From positions 2,715,001 to 2,779,000 of the forward strand of contig NC_061790.1 in NCBI RefSeq assembly GCF_022458985.1: a stretch of 64,000 nt of DNA. The letters are read 5' to 3'. Of this stretch, positions 36,401-48,488 are shown piece by piece. Position numbers and translations under genes: made by a program. The stretch is from Mugil cephalus. Its lineage: Eukaryota > Chordata > Actinopteri > Mugiliformes > Mugilidae. A model generated the notes under the pieces. That model was not told the origin of the DNA. It did no database searches and worked only from the letters and a program-made list of their open reading frames with translations. The stretch's first letter is position 1; each line of letters starts with the position of its first letter.

Positions 36401-36900
36401 CTCAACAACAACAATTATTTTCTAACTTTACTCAAGCAGCTACTGACCATTTCCATGCATAAATTCTTCCAAAATGTGAAGTTGACCTCTTTCTCCAAAC
36501 TCATCAGCACAATTTACAAGTGCCTCCTTCACCGTCTTGTATCCTGCCAGAACCACCACTTTTTTAGGTCCCATATAGATGGTGAAGACTGAGCCATATT
36601 TCTTGGAAAGCTACAACACACACACATATAATGCAGACAATGTGATTGCACTGACAACAATTAAACATAAATCCCCACCGGCCACCTCCTCAACTCCAGT
36701 AATGTGCTGTGAAGTCTCTTCAGGTCGAGTTGCAGCAGGTTACCCAGCAGGGGAAGTGGTTTTGGTCCTGGAGGTTCCTTCAGTGTTGTCTGGGAAGCGA
36801 AGCCGGAAGATGAGATGAGATAGACAAAGAATACGACCACCAGGCTTCCCAACAGGAAGACAAAGCTGGATGAATGGAGGACAAATTCTAATAAGTCCAT
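33450..36900 (-). CDS. CYP2K: CYP2K-like cytochrome P450, copy A (possibly decaying)
   Basis: Nine exons on the minus strand: 36694-36900, 36448-36610, 36209-36358, 35968-36128, 35661-35840, 35441-35582, 35167-35351, 33712-33853, 33450-33637; 505 codons plus stop, no internal stop. It shows the N-terminal membrane anchor (MDLLEF start), the [13 protein letters not shown] proline hinge, the I-helix GGTDTT, the K-helix HETQR and the haem loop FSAGRRICIG. CYP2K enzymes are ER haem mono-oxygenases acting on lipids and xenobiotics; the substrate of this copy is unknown. Two defects stand out: the exon 1 donor reads GGAG|TT where B and C have GGAG|GT, and the likely poly(A) signal at 33374-33379 is AGTAAA where B and C have AATAAA. 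The next donor-like GT is 8 nt downstream and would shift the frame. Intron 7 carries an L2-like LINE fragment. Confidence 0.85.
34480..35013 (+). mobile_element. L2-type LINE 3' fragment in copy A intron 7
   Basis: The plus strand encodes [21 protein letters not shown] and [20 protein letters not shown], typical of the L2/Maui reverse transcriptase C-terminus. It ends with AATGTGCTATACAAATAAAC, the usual L2 3' end. It is 5'-truncated and frameshifted between segments. Confidence 0.8.
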
Positions 36901-37913
36901 AGCTCCAGAAAACACTGGTGACCTTCTGTCTCCTCAGCAGTGACTGAAGTGTCCTCCTGCTGTGTTCAGCTCCGTTTCTGTAATTCAAACCTAAACATCA
37001 CTACATTAGCTCAACGATTAATTCAAAGTCCACTTTTGATTTTAGGCATGCCTTTATCACTCTGCAGAGTCATTGGACAAATCCACTGACAGTAGTCTTT
37101 CAATATTTAATCCAAATGACACACTCTGCCCTAATTTCCCGTCCGTCGCTGTGTTTACTAAAGACCCATGGGAGCCTTCCCTCCTCTCTGTGCAGTGGAA
37201 ACACTGGATGGAATGGAAAAATGCTGCTAATGGACATGATCCAGTAAGAAGTTCATCTTTATTATCCAAGTTAGGACTATAAAATGCAATTTTTGTTGAC
37301 AGTTTTGCATCCAAAAGCAACTTGGAATAAGTTACCATACTGTATCTAGTTGGAAAAATCCAGTGTGGCAGAGAGTGCCCAAAGTTCTGACATGGTGTTT
37401 TCATTGTGAACATCTATTATACATCTATGATTCCAAGTTTGACAGAATTATTTAACTGATTACCCGTAAGTAGGTCATGAAAAACAGATCATATTTAAAA
37501 ATGGACTATACTGCATTCAGTGAAAATACTTTGAAATACAACATTATTTTTATTGTTTGTTTTAAAGTTCATGAACATGACATCAAATCAGTTGCAAAAT
37601 TAGACAATTATATTGAGTAGATAGAACTGTAGGTTAGTGGTGCAGTTTATCAGGATGTTATTAGGTAATCCTTATAACTTTACTCAAATGATGTCAAACT
37701 AGGTTAATTCGTAAAAAGGCAGAATTTTAATCTATGCATTGACCTTTTAAGAAAAATAAAGAGCAGCTGCTGACAACGCTCAGCATTTGGATTTGACACA
37801 AGTTCTCTCGTTTCTGTTGAACATATTTAGCAGGTGGTTTATTTTTGCATGAATCAAAGATGCCAAACAACGGCAAAGCTCAAATAACATTAAAATCCTT
37901 TCGGTCCTCCTCC

Positions 37914-40191
37914 TCACATCAGGGAGACAGCACACAGCTTATGAGGTGAAGGGTTGAGGGAAAAGCCAACACGTGGAGTCAGATCCAGGTCGTCCTCAGA
38001 AACTCCAGGTGGAGGAGTGAAGCGGAAGTGTTGCAGGAGGGTGGTGAAGAAGATGAAGAGCTCCATCCTGGCCAGACTCTCTCCGATACAAATCCTTTGG
38101 CCTGTGAGAGAGAACAAGGCTACAGCTCATCTGCCAGTAGATTAAACATTAACTTTCATTGTTGACCTCACAAACCTGCAGAAAAAGGCATGAAGGCGTC
38201 TGGCTTGACAAACTTTCCGTCTTTGTCCAGGAAGTGGGCGGGATGAAAGGAGTGTGGTCTCTCCCATTCACTCTCATCATGAAGAACAGAAAACAAGAAA
38301 GGGTAGACAGTTGTTCCCTGTAAAAGATACAAAATATATCAAATCCATAATAACAATGAAGATGTTGCACTAGACAAAATGTCCATTTTCTTCTTTACGT
38401 CTTGGAGTGCTCCTACATCTTAGTTGTTTCATTAAAGCTGACCTTCTTGATGAAGTGACCCCTGAAGGTGACGTCTTTGTTCGTCCTGTGAGGAAGCGAC
38501 AAAGGTGCGATGCTAGCCAGTCTCTGCGTCTCATGGATGACAGCGTTGGTGAAAGGTACCTCCTTCCTGTCCTTCAACTCCACCTGACGACTTCCTATCA
38601 CCCTGGTCAACTCATCCCGGACCTGGTCTGGAAGATGAATGGGAGCCAAAGTCAAAAATATTTTTAATAAACTTACTCAGTAGCTACAGCTGTCTAAGAT
38701 GGTCATAGCTTCTTACCTTGTATCTTGGGATATTTGGCCAGAAATAAAAATCCCCATCTGAGAGTAGTTGATGTTGTATCAGTGCCACCAACAAGAAGAT
38801 TGATAACGGTAATCAGCAGGTTTTCATCGTGGAAGGGACTGTTGGTAATTCCAGATTTCTGTATATGAAGAACAACAGTTATTCATCAATTCCCATATTT
38901 TATTCAGCTCATCATCAGTTCTGATATGGTTCCCACCTCCAGCTTTTGTTTGTGGACCAGAAAGGCGTCCACAAAGCCTCTGCACATCTGTGGATTGAGG
39001 GTCGCTTTCAAATGGCTCAACAGCTTTAAGTTGTGTTTTCTATGAGCAGCAAATGATTTTGCATACTCTTTGTGTAAAGAAAACAGTTTGCCGATCCATG
39101 GGAACAGGTTGTACAGCTGAAAAAAACATACAAATAAAAAAATGACAAAAAACAACAGTATGTGTTTGAAAAATAAGACATACAATAAGCATTTTCATGC
39201 ATAATCAAATGTTAACCTATGTATTAAATAACTAAGTTCTGGAACTTTAAAATGATACCTGTACAGATGCAGTCCCCAGGAGTTCGTTGTTTCTGCATGT
39301 GCGATCTACTAGAGATGTGAACTCTACATCATCATATTCAAATCTGTGGCCATAGGTGATGGAGCAGATGATATTAGCAACTGCATAGTTAATTGTTTGC
39401 AGGGTATCAAAACCCTCTCCTGCCAAGAAAGGAATCAGAAAAAAAAGTTGGAACCATTTTCACTAAAAATGTTTCCATCATTATTACAAATACTTTACCA
39501 TTAAAATTCTTTAAAACTTCAATAAGGTAGCGACTCTCCTCAATGATCTTGTTCTCACATTCCTTCTTGCCCATCCCAAAGTCCCTCAGGTTAGTCATGG
39601 TAAACCGCCGGAGGTCTTTCCATGATTCTCCATTGGACCAAATGATACCTGAGTAACAATTTACAACCACACAAAGGATATCAATGTTTGCTCAACAACA
39701 ACAATTGTTTTCTAACTTTACTCAAGCAGCTACTGACCATTTCCATGCATAAATTCTTCCAAAATGTGAAATTGACCTCTTTCTCCAAACTCATCAGCAC
39801 AATTTACAAGTGCCTCCTTCACCGTCTTGTATCCTGCCAGCACCACCACTTTTTTAGGTCCCATATAGATGGTGAAGACTGAGCCATATTTCTTTGAAAG
39901 CTGCAACACACACACACATAATATAGACTATTGTGACTGCACTGACAACATTAAAATGAAAATCCCCTCCAGCCACCTCCTCACCTCCAGTAATGTGCTG
40001 TGAAGTCTCTTCAGGTCGAGCTGCAGCAGGTTACCCAGCAGGGGAAGTGGTTTTGGTCCTGGAGGTTCCTTCAGTGTTGTCTGGGAAGCGAAGCCGGAAG
40101 ATGAGATGAGATAGACAAAGAATATGACCACCAGGCTTCCCAACAGGAAGAGAAAGCTGGATGAATGGAGGACAAATTCTAATAAGTCCAT
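37914..40191 (-). CDS. CYP2K: CYP2K-like cytochrome P450, copy B
   Basis: Nine exons: 39985-40191, 39738-39900, 39499-39648, 39259-39419, 38937-39116, 38717-38858, 38443-38627, 38176-38317, 37914-38101, giving 505 aa with all GT/AG sites present. Exon sizes (207, 163, 150, 161, 180, 142, 185, 142, 188) match copies A and C. It has the membrane anchor, [19 protein letters not shown] in the I helix, HETQR and FSAGQRICIG with the haem-ligand Cys. AATAAA lies at 37838-37843 in the 3' flank. Introns are compact. It appears to be a working gene of the MDLLEF subgroup. Confidence 0.93.
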
Positions 40192-40594
40192 AGCTCCAGA
40201 AAACACTGGTGACCTTCTGTCTCCTCAGCAGTGACTGAAGTGTCTTCCTGCTGTGTTCAGCTCAGTTCTTATAGGTCAAACTTAAACATCAGTAACTGGT
40301 TACGTTAGCTCAACGTTTAACTCAAAGGTCAACTCAATTTCCAGTTTCGCCTTAAGGGTATGGCTTTATCATCTTGTTGAGACAATGGACAAGTCACCTG
40401 ACATACCAGGGGGACATTAGCATTTCAATATGTAAACCAAATGACATTCTTTGCCCCAATTCCCCCTCCCTCGCTGCGTTTACTCAGGAACCATGAGAGC
40501 CTTCCCTCCTCTCTGTGCAGTGGAAACACTGGGTGGAATGGAAAAATACTGCTAGTGGACATAATCTAGTAAGAAGTTCATCTTTATTGTCTAA

Positions 40595-42215
40595 TACCAC
40601 TTTCACATAGAAAATAGCAGGTTGACACAAATTTTCAGACCCAGATTGAACCTGCCTTTGGCGTGCTTTTACATTGCCAGCACTCCCAGTGTGGCAGTTT
40701 TCCCTGCCACTGGGGATGCACCACACATACACTCATTTACTCATTTCACATGTTAGCCAGGTTGTGTCCTATTGATAATTTGGTGGGTGCACACACTGAG
40801 CTATTTTTAACATTCGAGCAAGGTTCCTGTGCTATTGTCTTCCCCATAAACGTTCACAGAAACACACAAAAAAACATTGTTCTTTGAGTTAACCTTTTTT
40901 TTTAAAGACTGTAGATTATAAGTTTCTAGCTGATCATATTCCTTTCCTACCACAACGCTTCCTGGTTTTCAGGCAGTGAAAAAGGACCCGAGGATTGTTT
41001 CAGGCTGTCTTTTACAGTGCCTGAGTATGAAGTAGGGAACTTGCTCAGTCCATCTTACTGCACCATATAATTGAGGGGAGGGTTAAATGGGGCATTATGT
41101 GGATGCTTTGACTCATTTAATGTGTGGTGAATGACTGTAAATAGATTTAAAAAGGTTCCTGATATGGAAGATTTGTGGGATCGAATTGATGTGATTTATT
41201 TCAATCAAAGGTGGTATGGTCCTGTGGGAGGGGCCAAGCCTTTAAATACGGGTGATCTGTTCCGCCGCCTCAGTCTGACAAGGGCTGTTGTGCTGTGTAG
41301 GCCAAATAAAGGTTTCAGACTGAATTTTGTATATATATTTGTGTTATTTTTTTTCTATCATTAAAACTTTCTATTTTATTTATTTTGCATCAAATTGACT
41401 CTGTCTTACTACATTTTCTAGCTGTCTGAGGTTGAATTACTCCATTTTTTCAATCAACATTTCACTGGACTACCCTCATTCTAGGTTAGAATGTGACACT
41501 CGGGATTGACCTCCCGCTGTGAGAGCTGCGTACCTGTTTTTTCCTCCCTCTTATAGGTAATCGTGTTGACAATGTCCTCATTACATATTTAAGTAAACTG
41601 GAACAATGTGAGGTAAACAATGGACAGCATGGTGCATGCCATGGTATTTTTTTTTAACGCTTTCAGTTTGTTGATGACCTGACGAACTGACCGGTCAAAC
41701 CCCCGCTCTTCTCAAAAACCTGCTGATATTCAAATAAATCACTGTGTCCTGCATAGAACCAGATATCTGCCGCTGAATCTCCTCTTCTCCACGGATGCAG
41801 AGCAGCTTGCGGATCCCATGGTCTTGCCAGTGCACTGCCACGATCATTAAAGTGTACCACATCACTGTACAAGCTTTATATAAACACAGTAGCAAGTCAA
41901 TCTGCAATCGGTGCAATTTCCCAAACATGACGTAGGGATAATTCACCTATGAGCTTCCATTAACGATCATGTAACAACACATTTGATTTGTTTGATTGAC
42001 AAAATGGACAAGAATTTCTGCCCTTCAGTGATTGGTCTCGAGGAGACCAACAGGAAGACTGATCTTAAGGGAGTAGACCAGAAAACAGAGCAGATACATC
42101 AACCTGATGGTGTAAATTAGTGGGTCGACGCGAAATTCCTGTTCACATTGAAGCTGAGCTGTTTAAGTCCCAGGTCAACCCTTTCACATCAAACGAAAAT
42201 CCCAGGTCGACGTCA
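40595..42215 (-). mobile_element. insertion with PIF-Harbinger Myb/SANT-like gene remnant
   Basis: About 1.6 kb interrupts sequence that is continuous between copies A and B. On the minus strand, about 41700-41870 encodes IRKLLCIRGEEEIQRQISGS and DTVIYLNISRFLR, then in another frame FDRSVRQVINKLK near 41650-41690. This is the Myb/SANT-like DNA-binding protein that accompanies Harbinger transposases in fish. The frame is broken. No transposase is visible, and the element ends are uncertain. Confidence 0.6.
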
Positions 42216-42887
42216 AAGGTACTCAAGTTAGGACTATAAAATATAATTTTTGTTGAAAGTTTTGTATCAAAAAGCAGCTTTGAAGAACTTCCAATAATAT
42301 AGTTAGCTCCAACGAGGCAGAGAGTGCAGAGTATCTCCAAAGTTCTGACATATTAAGTTGTTTTCATTGTGAACACCTATTATACATCAATGATTCCAGG
42401 TTTGTGATTACCTGTAGGTAATCAGTAGGTCATGAAAAATAGACCTTATTTAAAAATGGACTGTACTCCATTCAGTGGAAATACTGTTAAATACAATATT
42501 ATTTTTATTGTTTGTTTTAAAGTTCATGAACATCACATCAAATCAGTTGCAAAATAAGACAATTACAGTTTACTGAGTAGATGTAATAACTGTAGGTTAG
42601 TGGTGCAGTTTATCAGTATTTTAATCAGCCAGGTTATGCTTATATAACATTACTCTAATGATGTCAAACTAAGTTAAACAATTCCTAAAAAGGCAGAAAT
42701 TTAATTTATGCATTGAACTTTTAACAAAAATAAAGAGCAGCTGCTGCCAACGCTCAGCATTTGGATTTGACACAAGTTCTCTCATTTCTGTTGAACATAT
42801 TTAGCAGGTGGTTTATTTTTGCATGAATCAAAGATGCCAAACAACGCCAAAGCTCAAATAACATTAAAATCCCTTCAGTCCTCCTCC

Positions 42888-45800
42888 TCACATCAGGGAG
42901 ACAGCACACAGCTTATGAGGTGAAGGGTTGAGGGAGAAGCCAACACGTGGAGTCAGATCCAGGTCGTCCTCAGAAACTCCAGGTGGAGGAGTGAAGCGGA
43001 AGTGTTGCAGGAGGGTGGTGAAGAAGATGAAGAGCTCCATCCCGGCCAGACTCTCTCCGATACAAATCCTTTGGCCTGTGAGAGAGAACAAGGTTACAGC
43101 TCATCTGCCAGTAGATTAAACATTAACTTTCATTGTTGACCTCACAAACCTGCAGAAAAAGGCATGAAGGCGTCTGGCTTGACAAACTTTCCGTCTTTGT
43201 CCAGGAAGTGGGCGGGATGAAAGGAGTGTGGTCTCTCCCATTCACTCTCATCATGAAGAACAGAAAACAAGAAAGGGTAGACAGTTGTTCCCTGTAAAAG
43301 ATACAAAATATATCAAATCCATAATAACAATGAAGATGTTGCACTAGACAAAATGTCCATTTTCTTCTTTACGTCTTGGAGTGCTCCTACATCTTAGTTG
43401 TTTCAAGCTGACCTTCTTGATGAAGTGACCCCTGAAGGTGACGTCTTTGTTCGTCCTGTGAGGAAGCGACAAAGGTGCGATGCTAGCCAGTCTCTGCGTC
43501 TCATGGATGACAGCGTTGGTGAAAGGTACCTCCTTCCTGTCCTTCAACTCCACCTGACGACTTCCTATCACCCTGGTCAACTCATCCCGGACCTGGTCTG
43601 GAAGATGAATGGAAGCCAAAGTCAAATTTATTTTTAATAAACTTACTCAGTAGCTACAGCTGTCTAAGATGGTCATAGCTTCTTACCTTGTATCTTGGGA
43701 TATTTGGCCAGAAATAAAAATCCCCATCTGAGAGTAGTTGATGTTGTATCAGTGCCACCAACAAGAAGATTGATAACGGTAATCAGCAGATTTTCATCGT
43801 GGAAGGGACTGTTGGTAATTCCAGATTTCTGTTTATGAAGAACAACAGTTATTCACCAATTCCCATATTTTATTAAGCTCATCATCAGTTCTGATATGGT
43901 TCCCACCTCCAGCTTTTGTTTGTGGACCAGAAAGGCGTCCACGAAGCCTCTGCACATCTGTGGATTGAGGGTCGCTTTCAAATGGCTCAACAGCTTTAAG
44001 TTGTGTTTTCTCTGAGCAGCAAATGATTTTGCATACTCTTTGCGGAATGGAAGAAAATTGCCAATCCATGGGAACAGGTTATATAACTGAAAAAAATAGT
44101 ATTTATAACAGAAAATACATTTTTTTGTTTTGTTTTGTTTCTTTTGTCTATTGTCCACATAGTCAAACAGCACAGGGAGTCAACAGCATATGAGATTGAT
44201 GCAGTTATATTCTTGCGGCCGAATATTTTATGGTTTCAGTGTGTGTATGTGACCATCACAGATCCTCCATGGAAGCTAGTTTGTTGACCTTGTGTGTCAG
44301 GCAGTGTTACACCTCAGTGAATATTGGGGGAATAAACAACAGAAAAGATGTGAAAGGATGGACAGAGGAAGGGAGACTTGTGGTGCTGGTAGGAACTAGT
44401 GGAGTGAAAGACCCTGTGCTTTCCAAGCCACCTCACTCAGGATTGAGGGGGTTCAGGGGTTTCTGTGTTTCTGTGTAGATCTCTGGAGAGATGGGAGAGT
44501 CTAGGAGGATTAATATGTAACAAGAATCCCCTAAATAAGGATTAACTTAATGTAATTTGCAATCTCATAAGAAGTGTGCGTGCACTCCAATCCTTTCTTT
44601 TAATCACCAAAGGTGTCTACAGCTAGCAGTGGCTGGCATGTGATAAAACGTAAAGCAACGTAAAACAAGTTAGTGTTTTTGATTTTTCGGTTTCATCACC
44701 AAAAAATACAACAAGACAACATTTCCATGGTTGAAGGTGACTGCGTTCGCCTCAAGCTTCCCCCTGTTTTGCCACCAGCTAACATGACGTCACAGTGACG
44801 TGGGCCATGAAGGAATCTATAGGGCATGTTACAGCCATGGCGCACATGGGGTTGCTAAGGAAGGGGCACCCCTAATGCATGCTCAAGGTGTTGTAGTCCA
44901 GGGATCCAACATTGTGAACCTGGATGTGGATGGTAATAACAATTTTGACATAACAACAGTTCCCTTAAATAAAGAGATTAATATTGTTTTGCAGAGCAGA
45001 TGAGCAGAGATGGCATGAACTAGCAGGTACAATCAAGTGGTAACTTAAAATTAAGGGAGTCACTGAATGCAGCCCATTTTTTATAAGTCAGGTCACTTGA
45101 TTTTTTTTTCGGGTAGAAGATTTTTTTCTGCAATGATATATAGTAGGCAAGAAGGTACAACCATTGGGAGATGTTTAGAGAATATTTATCCAATTATACA
45201 TTTTTTTTCTGTTAATTCCAAACAGAATGTATAATGTATGTAAGTTATGATATAATGTAATGTGATATAAGTATAATGTAATTAAGTAATGAAGCTTTAA
45301 AATGATACCTGTACAGATGGAGTCCCCAGAAGTTCGTTGTTTCTGCATATGCGATCTATCAGAGATGTGAACTCTACATCGTCATATTCAAATCTGTGTC
45401 CGAAGGTGATGGAGCAGATAATATTAGCAACTGCATAGTTTATTGTTTGCAGGGTATCAAAAGCCTCACCTGCCACAAGAATCAGAAAGAAAAGTTGGAA
45501 CAATTTGACTAAACATGTTTCCATCATTGTTCCAAATACTTTACCTTTGAATTTCTTTAAAACTTCAATAAGGTAGCGACTTTCCTCAATGATCTTGTTC
45601 TCACATTCCTTCTTGCCCATCCCAAAGTCCCTCAGGTTAGTCATGGTAAACCGCCGGAGGTCTTTCCATGATTCTCCATTGGACCAAATGATACCTGAGT
45701 AACAATTTACAACCACACAAAGGATATCAATGTTTGCTCAACAACAACAATTATTTTCTAACTTTACTCAAGCAGCTACTGACCATTTCCATGCATAAAT

Positions 45801-46237
45801 TCTTCCAAAATGTGAAGTTGACCTCTTTCCCCAAACTCATCAGCATAATTTACAAGTGCCTCCTTCACTGTCTTGTATCCTGCCAGCACAACCACTTTTT
45901 TAGGTCCCATATAGATAGTGAAGACTGAGCCATATTTCTTGGAAAGCTGCAACACACACACATATAATGCAGACTATTGTGACTGCACTGACAACAACTA
46001 AATAAAAATTCCCTCCAGCCACCTCCTCACCTCCAGTAATGTGCTGTGAAGTCTCTTCAGGTCGAGCTGCAGCAGGTTACCCAGCAGGGGAAGTGGTTTT
46101 GGTCCTGGAGGTTCCTTCAATGTTGCCTGGGAAGTGAAGCCGGAAGATGAGATAAGGTAGACAAAGAATACGACCACCAGGCTTCCCAACAGGAAGACAA
46201 AGCTGGATGAATGGACGGCAAATTCTAATAAGTCCAT
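42888..46237 (-). CDS. CYP2K: CYP2K-like cytochrome P450, copy C
   Basis: Nine exons: 46031-46237, 45784-45946, 45545-45694, 45309-45469, 43907-44086, 43687-43828, 43413-43597, 43150-43291, 42888-43075; 505 aa, consensus splice sites. Motifs are as in copy B, including FSAGQRICIG and HETQR. Exon 5 differs from A and B near its start ([12 protein letters not shown] against the KLFSLHKEY of B). Intron 4 is 1.2 kb instead of about 0.13 kb owing to an insertion. Intron 3 is exactly 75 nt without a stop, so retaining it would add 25 residues in frame. AATAAA is at 42812-42817. Confidence 0.92.
44150..45290. repeat. insertion in copy C intron 4, partly shared with the D-E and E-F spacers
   Basis: The part at about 44235-44475 (ACCATCACAGATCCTCC, CCTCAGTGAATATTGGGGG, GTGGTGCTGGTAGGAACTAG) is homologous to 52895-53150 and 59755-60010. 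In all three places it lies just upstream, in gene direction, of a CYP2K exon 5. It therefore marks common descent of copy C intron 4 and the spacer relics. The rest is unassigned. Confidence 0.65.
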
Positions 46238-46683
46238 AGCTCCTGAAAACACTGGTGACCTTCTGTCTCCTCAGCAGTGACTGAAGTGTCCTCCTGCTGA
46301 ACTGTTTAGCTCAGCCTTTATAAAAGAAATTGCTCTGTCAAACTTGAACATAAATAGTTTGTGACAGAACAACTCAAAAGTTATGTATTTAGGATATGGC
46401 TTCATAATCTTGGTGACACACTGGATATGTCAGGTTGACATAACAGGAACACATTGACCTTTTCAAATTTTAACCGATATGACATTCTTTGCCCCAAATG
46501 TTCCTTTGTTGTTATGTTTACTCATGCACGATGGGTACTACCTCCTCTGTGAGGTGCAAACACTGGATGGATGCCAGTGGACACAACCCAGTAAGCAGTT
46601 CATCTTCATTTATTGTCTATGTTAGGATTATAAAATATTGTTTTTTGGCAATTTTGTATGAAAAATCAAGTAATCATACTCAG

Positions 46684-46975
46684 GGCTGTCGCACGTGGAC
46701 GGGGAAACAAGGCAATTGCCTAAGGCAAACTGGAAGGAGGCCCCCAGAGATGGCTTCTATTGGTCCATATCAATGATAATGATGGGTCCCCTGTAACACA
46801 ATGGGAATCCGCCCTAATGGGGCCCCCTTCAAGCTGCTGCTTGCTCGTGGCTAGAGGGGGCTTCCTGGGAACTACTGACATTTGGTAATCATAGACACAA
46901 CTTGAAAACCCCTTAAACACTGCAACGATGACATGTTGGGAGTCTCCTTGATGGGGCCCCACCTACACAGGGCAA
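46684..46975. repeat. putative MITE-like repeat with GGGGCCCC blocks
   Basis: CAGGGCTGTCGCACG near the left edge and GGGGCCCCACCTACACAGGGC near the right, with GAGGCCCCC and TGGGGCCCCC inside, resemble a common fish non-autonomous element. Ends are not clearly matched, so the family is left open. Confidence 0.35.
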
Positions 46976-48488
46976 AATGAACTGAACTTACCTTTCAGGA
47001 CATGCAAAAAAATGAAAACAAGAAGGGGGTGTTAAAAATGAGACGTGTTAAGTATGAATATATGTTTAATTAAAAGTAGTTTTTGCCACTGTGGCTTTGT
47101 CGCAGTCCCAACAAGCATCAGAAAAGTTTAGTGTTCACTGCACTACAACAGCTAATGCTAGTTAGACAATGAACCAGTATAAAGCTTTTAAACTCTTGAC
47201 ATATCTGTTGGAATTTGTCTGAACAGAAGAGATGTATTATAAAATAATGACACCAGTTTTGTTGCCAATAGATGTGTACACAGAACACTGTGCCTGCAAT
47301 AAGTTAACACTGCCAACGACAATGTTCCTCCAATATCTCCTATTAGTAATGCATTTGTTGTTACTAACACAGATGAAACCAACATCAGTTCTGCTGTCAG
47401 TAGATAACCCTATTCTATCCAAACTGTGACTATTTTGTTTTTAGAAGAGGAAGACATTTCATGCCCATGCCTTTGCTGGTATAAATTAAACAATAAACAA
47501 AATGTTAACATACAGCACTGAAGTTGTTGCTGTTGTTTGCCCTTGTAGTGCATGATGAGGGCACTAAGTTCAGTTTAGAAATGCCGGAAAAGTGTTTGTT
47601 TAATAACAGAAGTGCGTTAAGAGTGGAAAGGCATAATTTAACACACTCATCTCTTAGCTGTTTGCAAGAAAGGCCCTGTGTATTGTTTTGGTTTCCAGTT
47701 AATGAAGGATGCCATAAGAGCAGAGTCAGCTTAGATTTCCCAGAGAGAAAGATATCAGTGTAACTGTCAACATGTGAACTTAAGTAAAGCTAACATTTGT
47801 TCACCTGAGTTGAATTAAGTCGAGGTAACTGTTCATTCCATTCCATTCATTACATGTTGGCACATGCCATGAATGGTGGTACAACAGACAACAAACATGA
47901 TTTAGCCTTTTTGTACTAAACAAGACCCTTTTTTTAATGATATGTAAACATGCCTTGGTGATTCATTAGTGGGAAGTTTGATGGATTCTACAGTGTGCAC
48001 AATTGTAGAATTTGATTGAATGGAAATTGCAGACTGTAGTGGAGGAATCAGCAGTATTTTGTTGTCAGGTCTCTCTTTAAAAGGTAAATTTGGTTATCTA
48101 AATGTCCATATGGCACAAAACAAATCAAACACTGTCCATGATTGGAAACACAACACAGTGAAGCATGGTGGTGGCAGTATCATGCTGGGGGTTGTTCTAC
48201 AACAATGGTGATGAACTCAGGTGTTTCTGTTACATTTGAGAAGGACAAATGTCAGTATTTATTTATCTTATCATCTATGTATGCGTGCATGTGTGCTTTT
48301 AAAACTGTGGAGCTTTCATTTTGTTCTTTTGGACAAAAACATTACACCCAAATATTACATCGTCATTTTACAACAATATTTAATCCATAGTGTCACTTTC
48401 CAAAAATATGCAAAAAGATTCCTTCAGTTTTTGTTATCTGTGTCATCTGTAGAAGATAATTTCTAATATGTTACTTTTTTGTGAGTTT
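46976..48488. other. C-D intergenic region and 3' flank of copy D
   Basis: No gene is recognised. From about 47915 to the copy D stop the sequence matches the 3' flanks of E and F (ATGATATGTAAACATGCCTTGG, TTAAATCCATAGTGTCAC-type text). It contains a Tc1-like scrap at 48149-48200. Confidence 0.5.
48149..48205 (+). mobile_element. Tc1-like transposase scrap
   Basis: Encodes KHGGGSIML, the conserved WWWHHGGGS-type motif region of Tc1/mariner transposases, and nothing more. The same scrap is at 55050-55105 and 61912-61967, so it predates the unit duplication. Confidence 0.65.

Noticed and set aside
36661-36915. Upstream start five codons before MDLLEF in copy A
   Set aside because: The codon is GTG, not ATG; MDLLEF is the first ATG and opens the membrane anchor.
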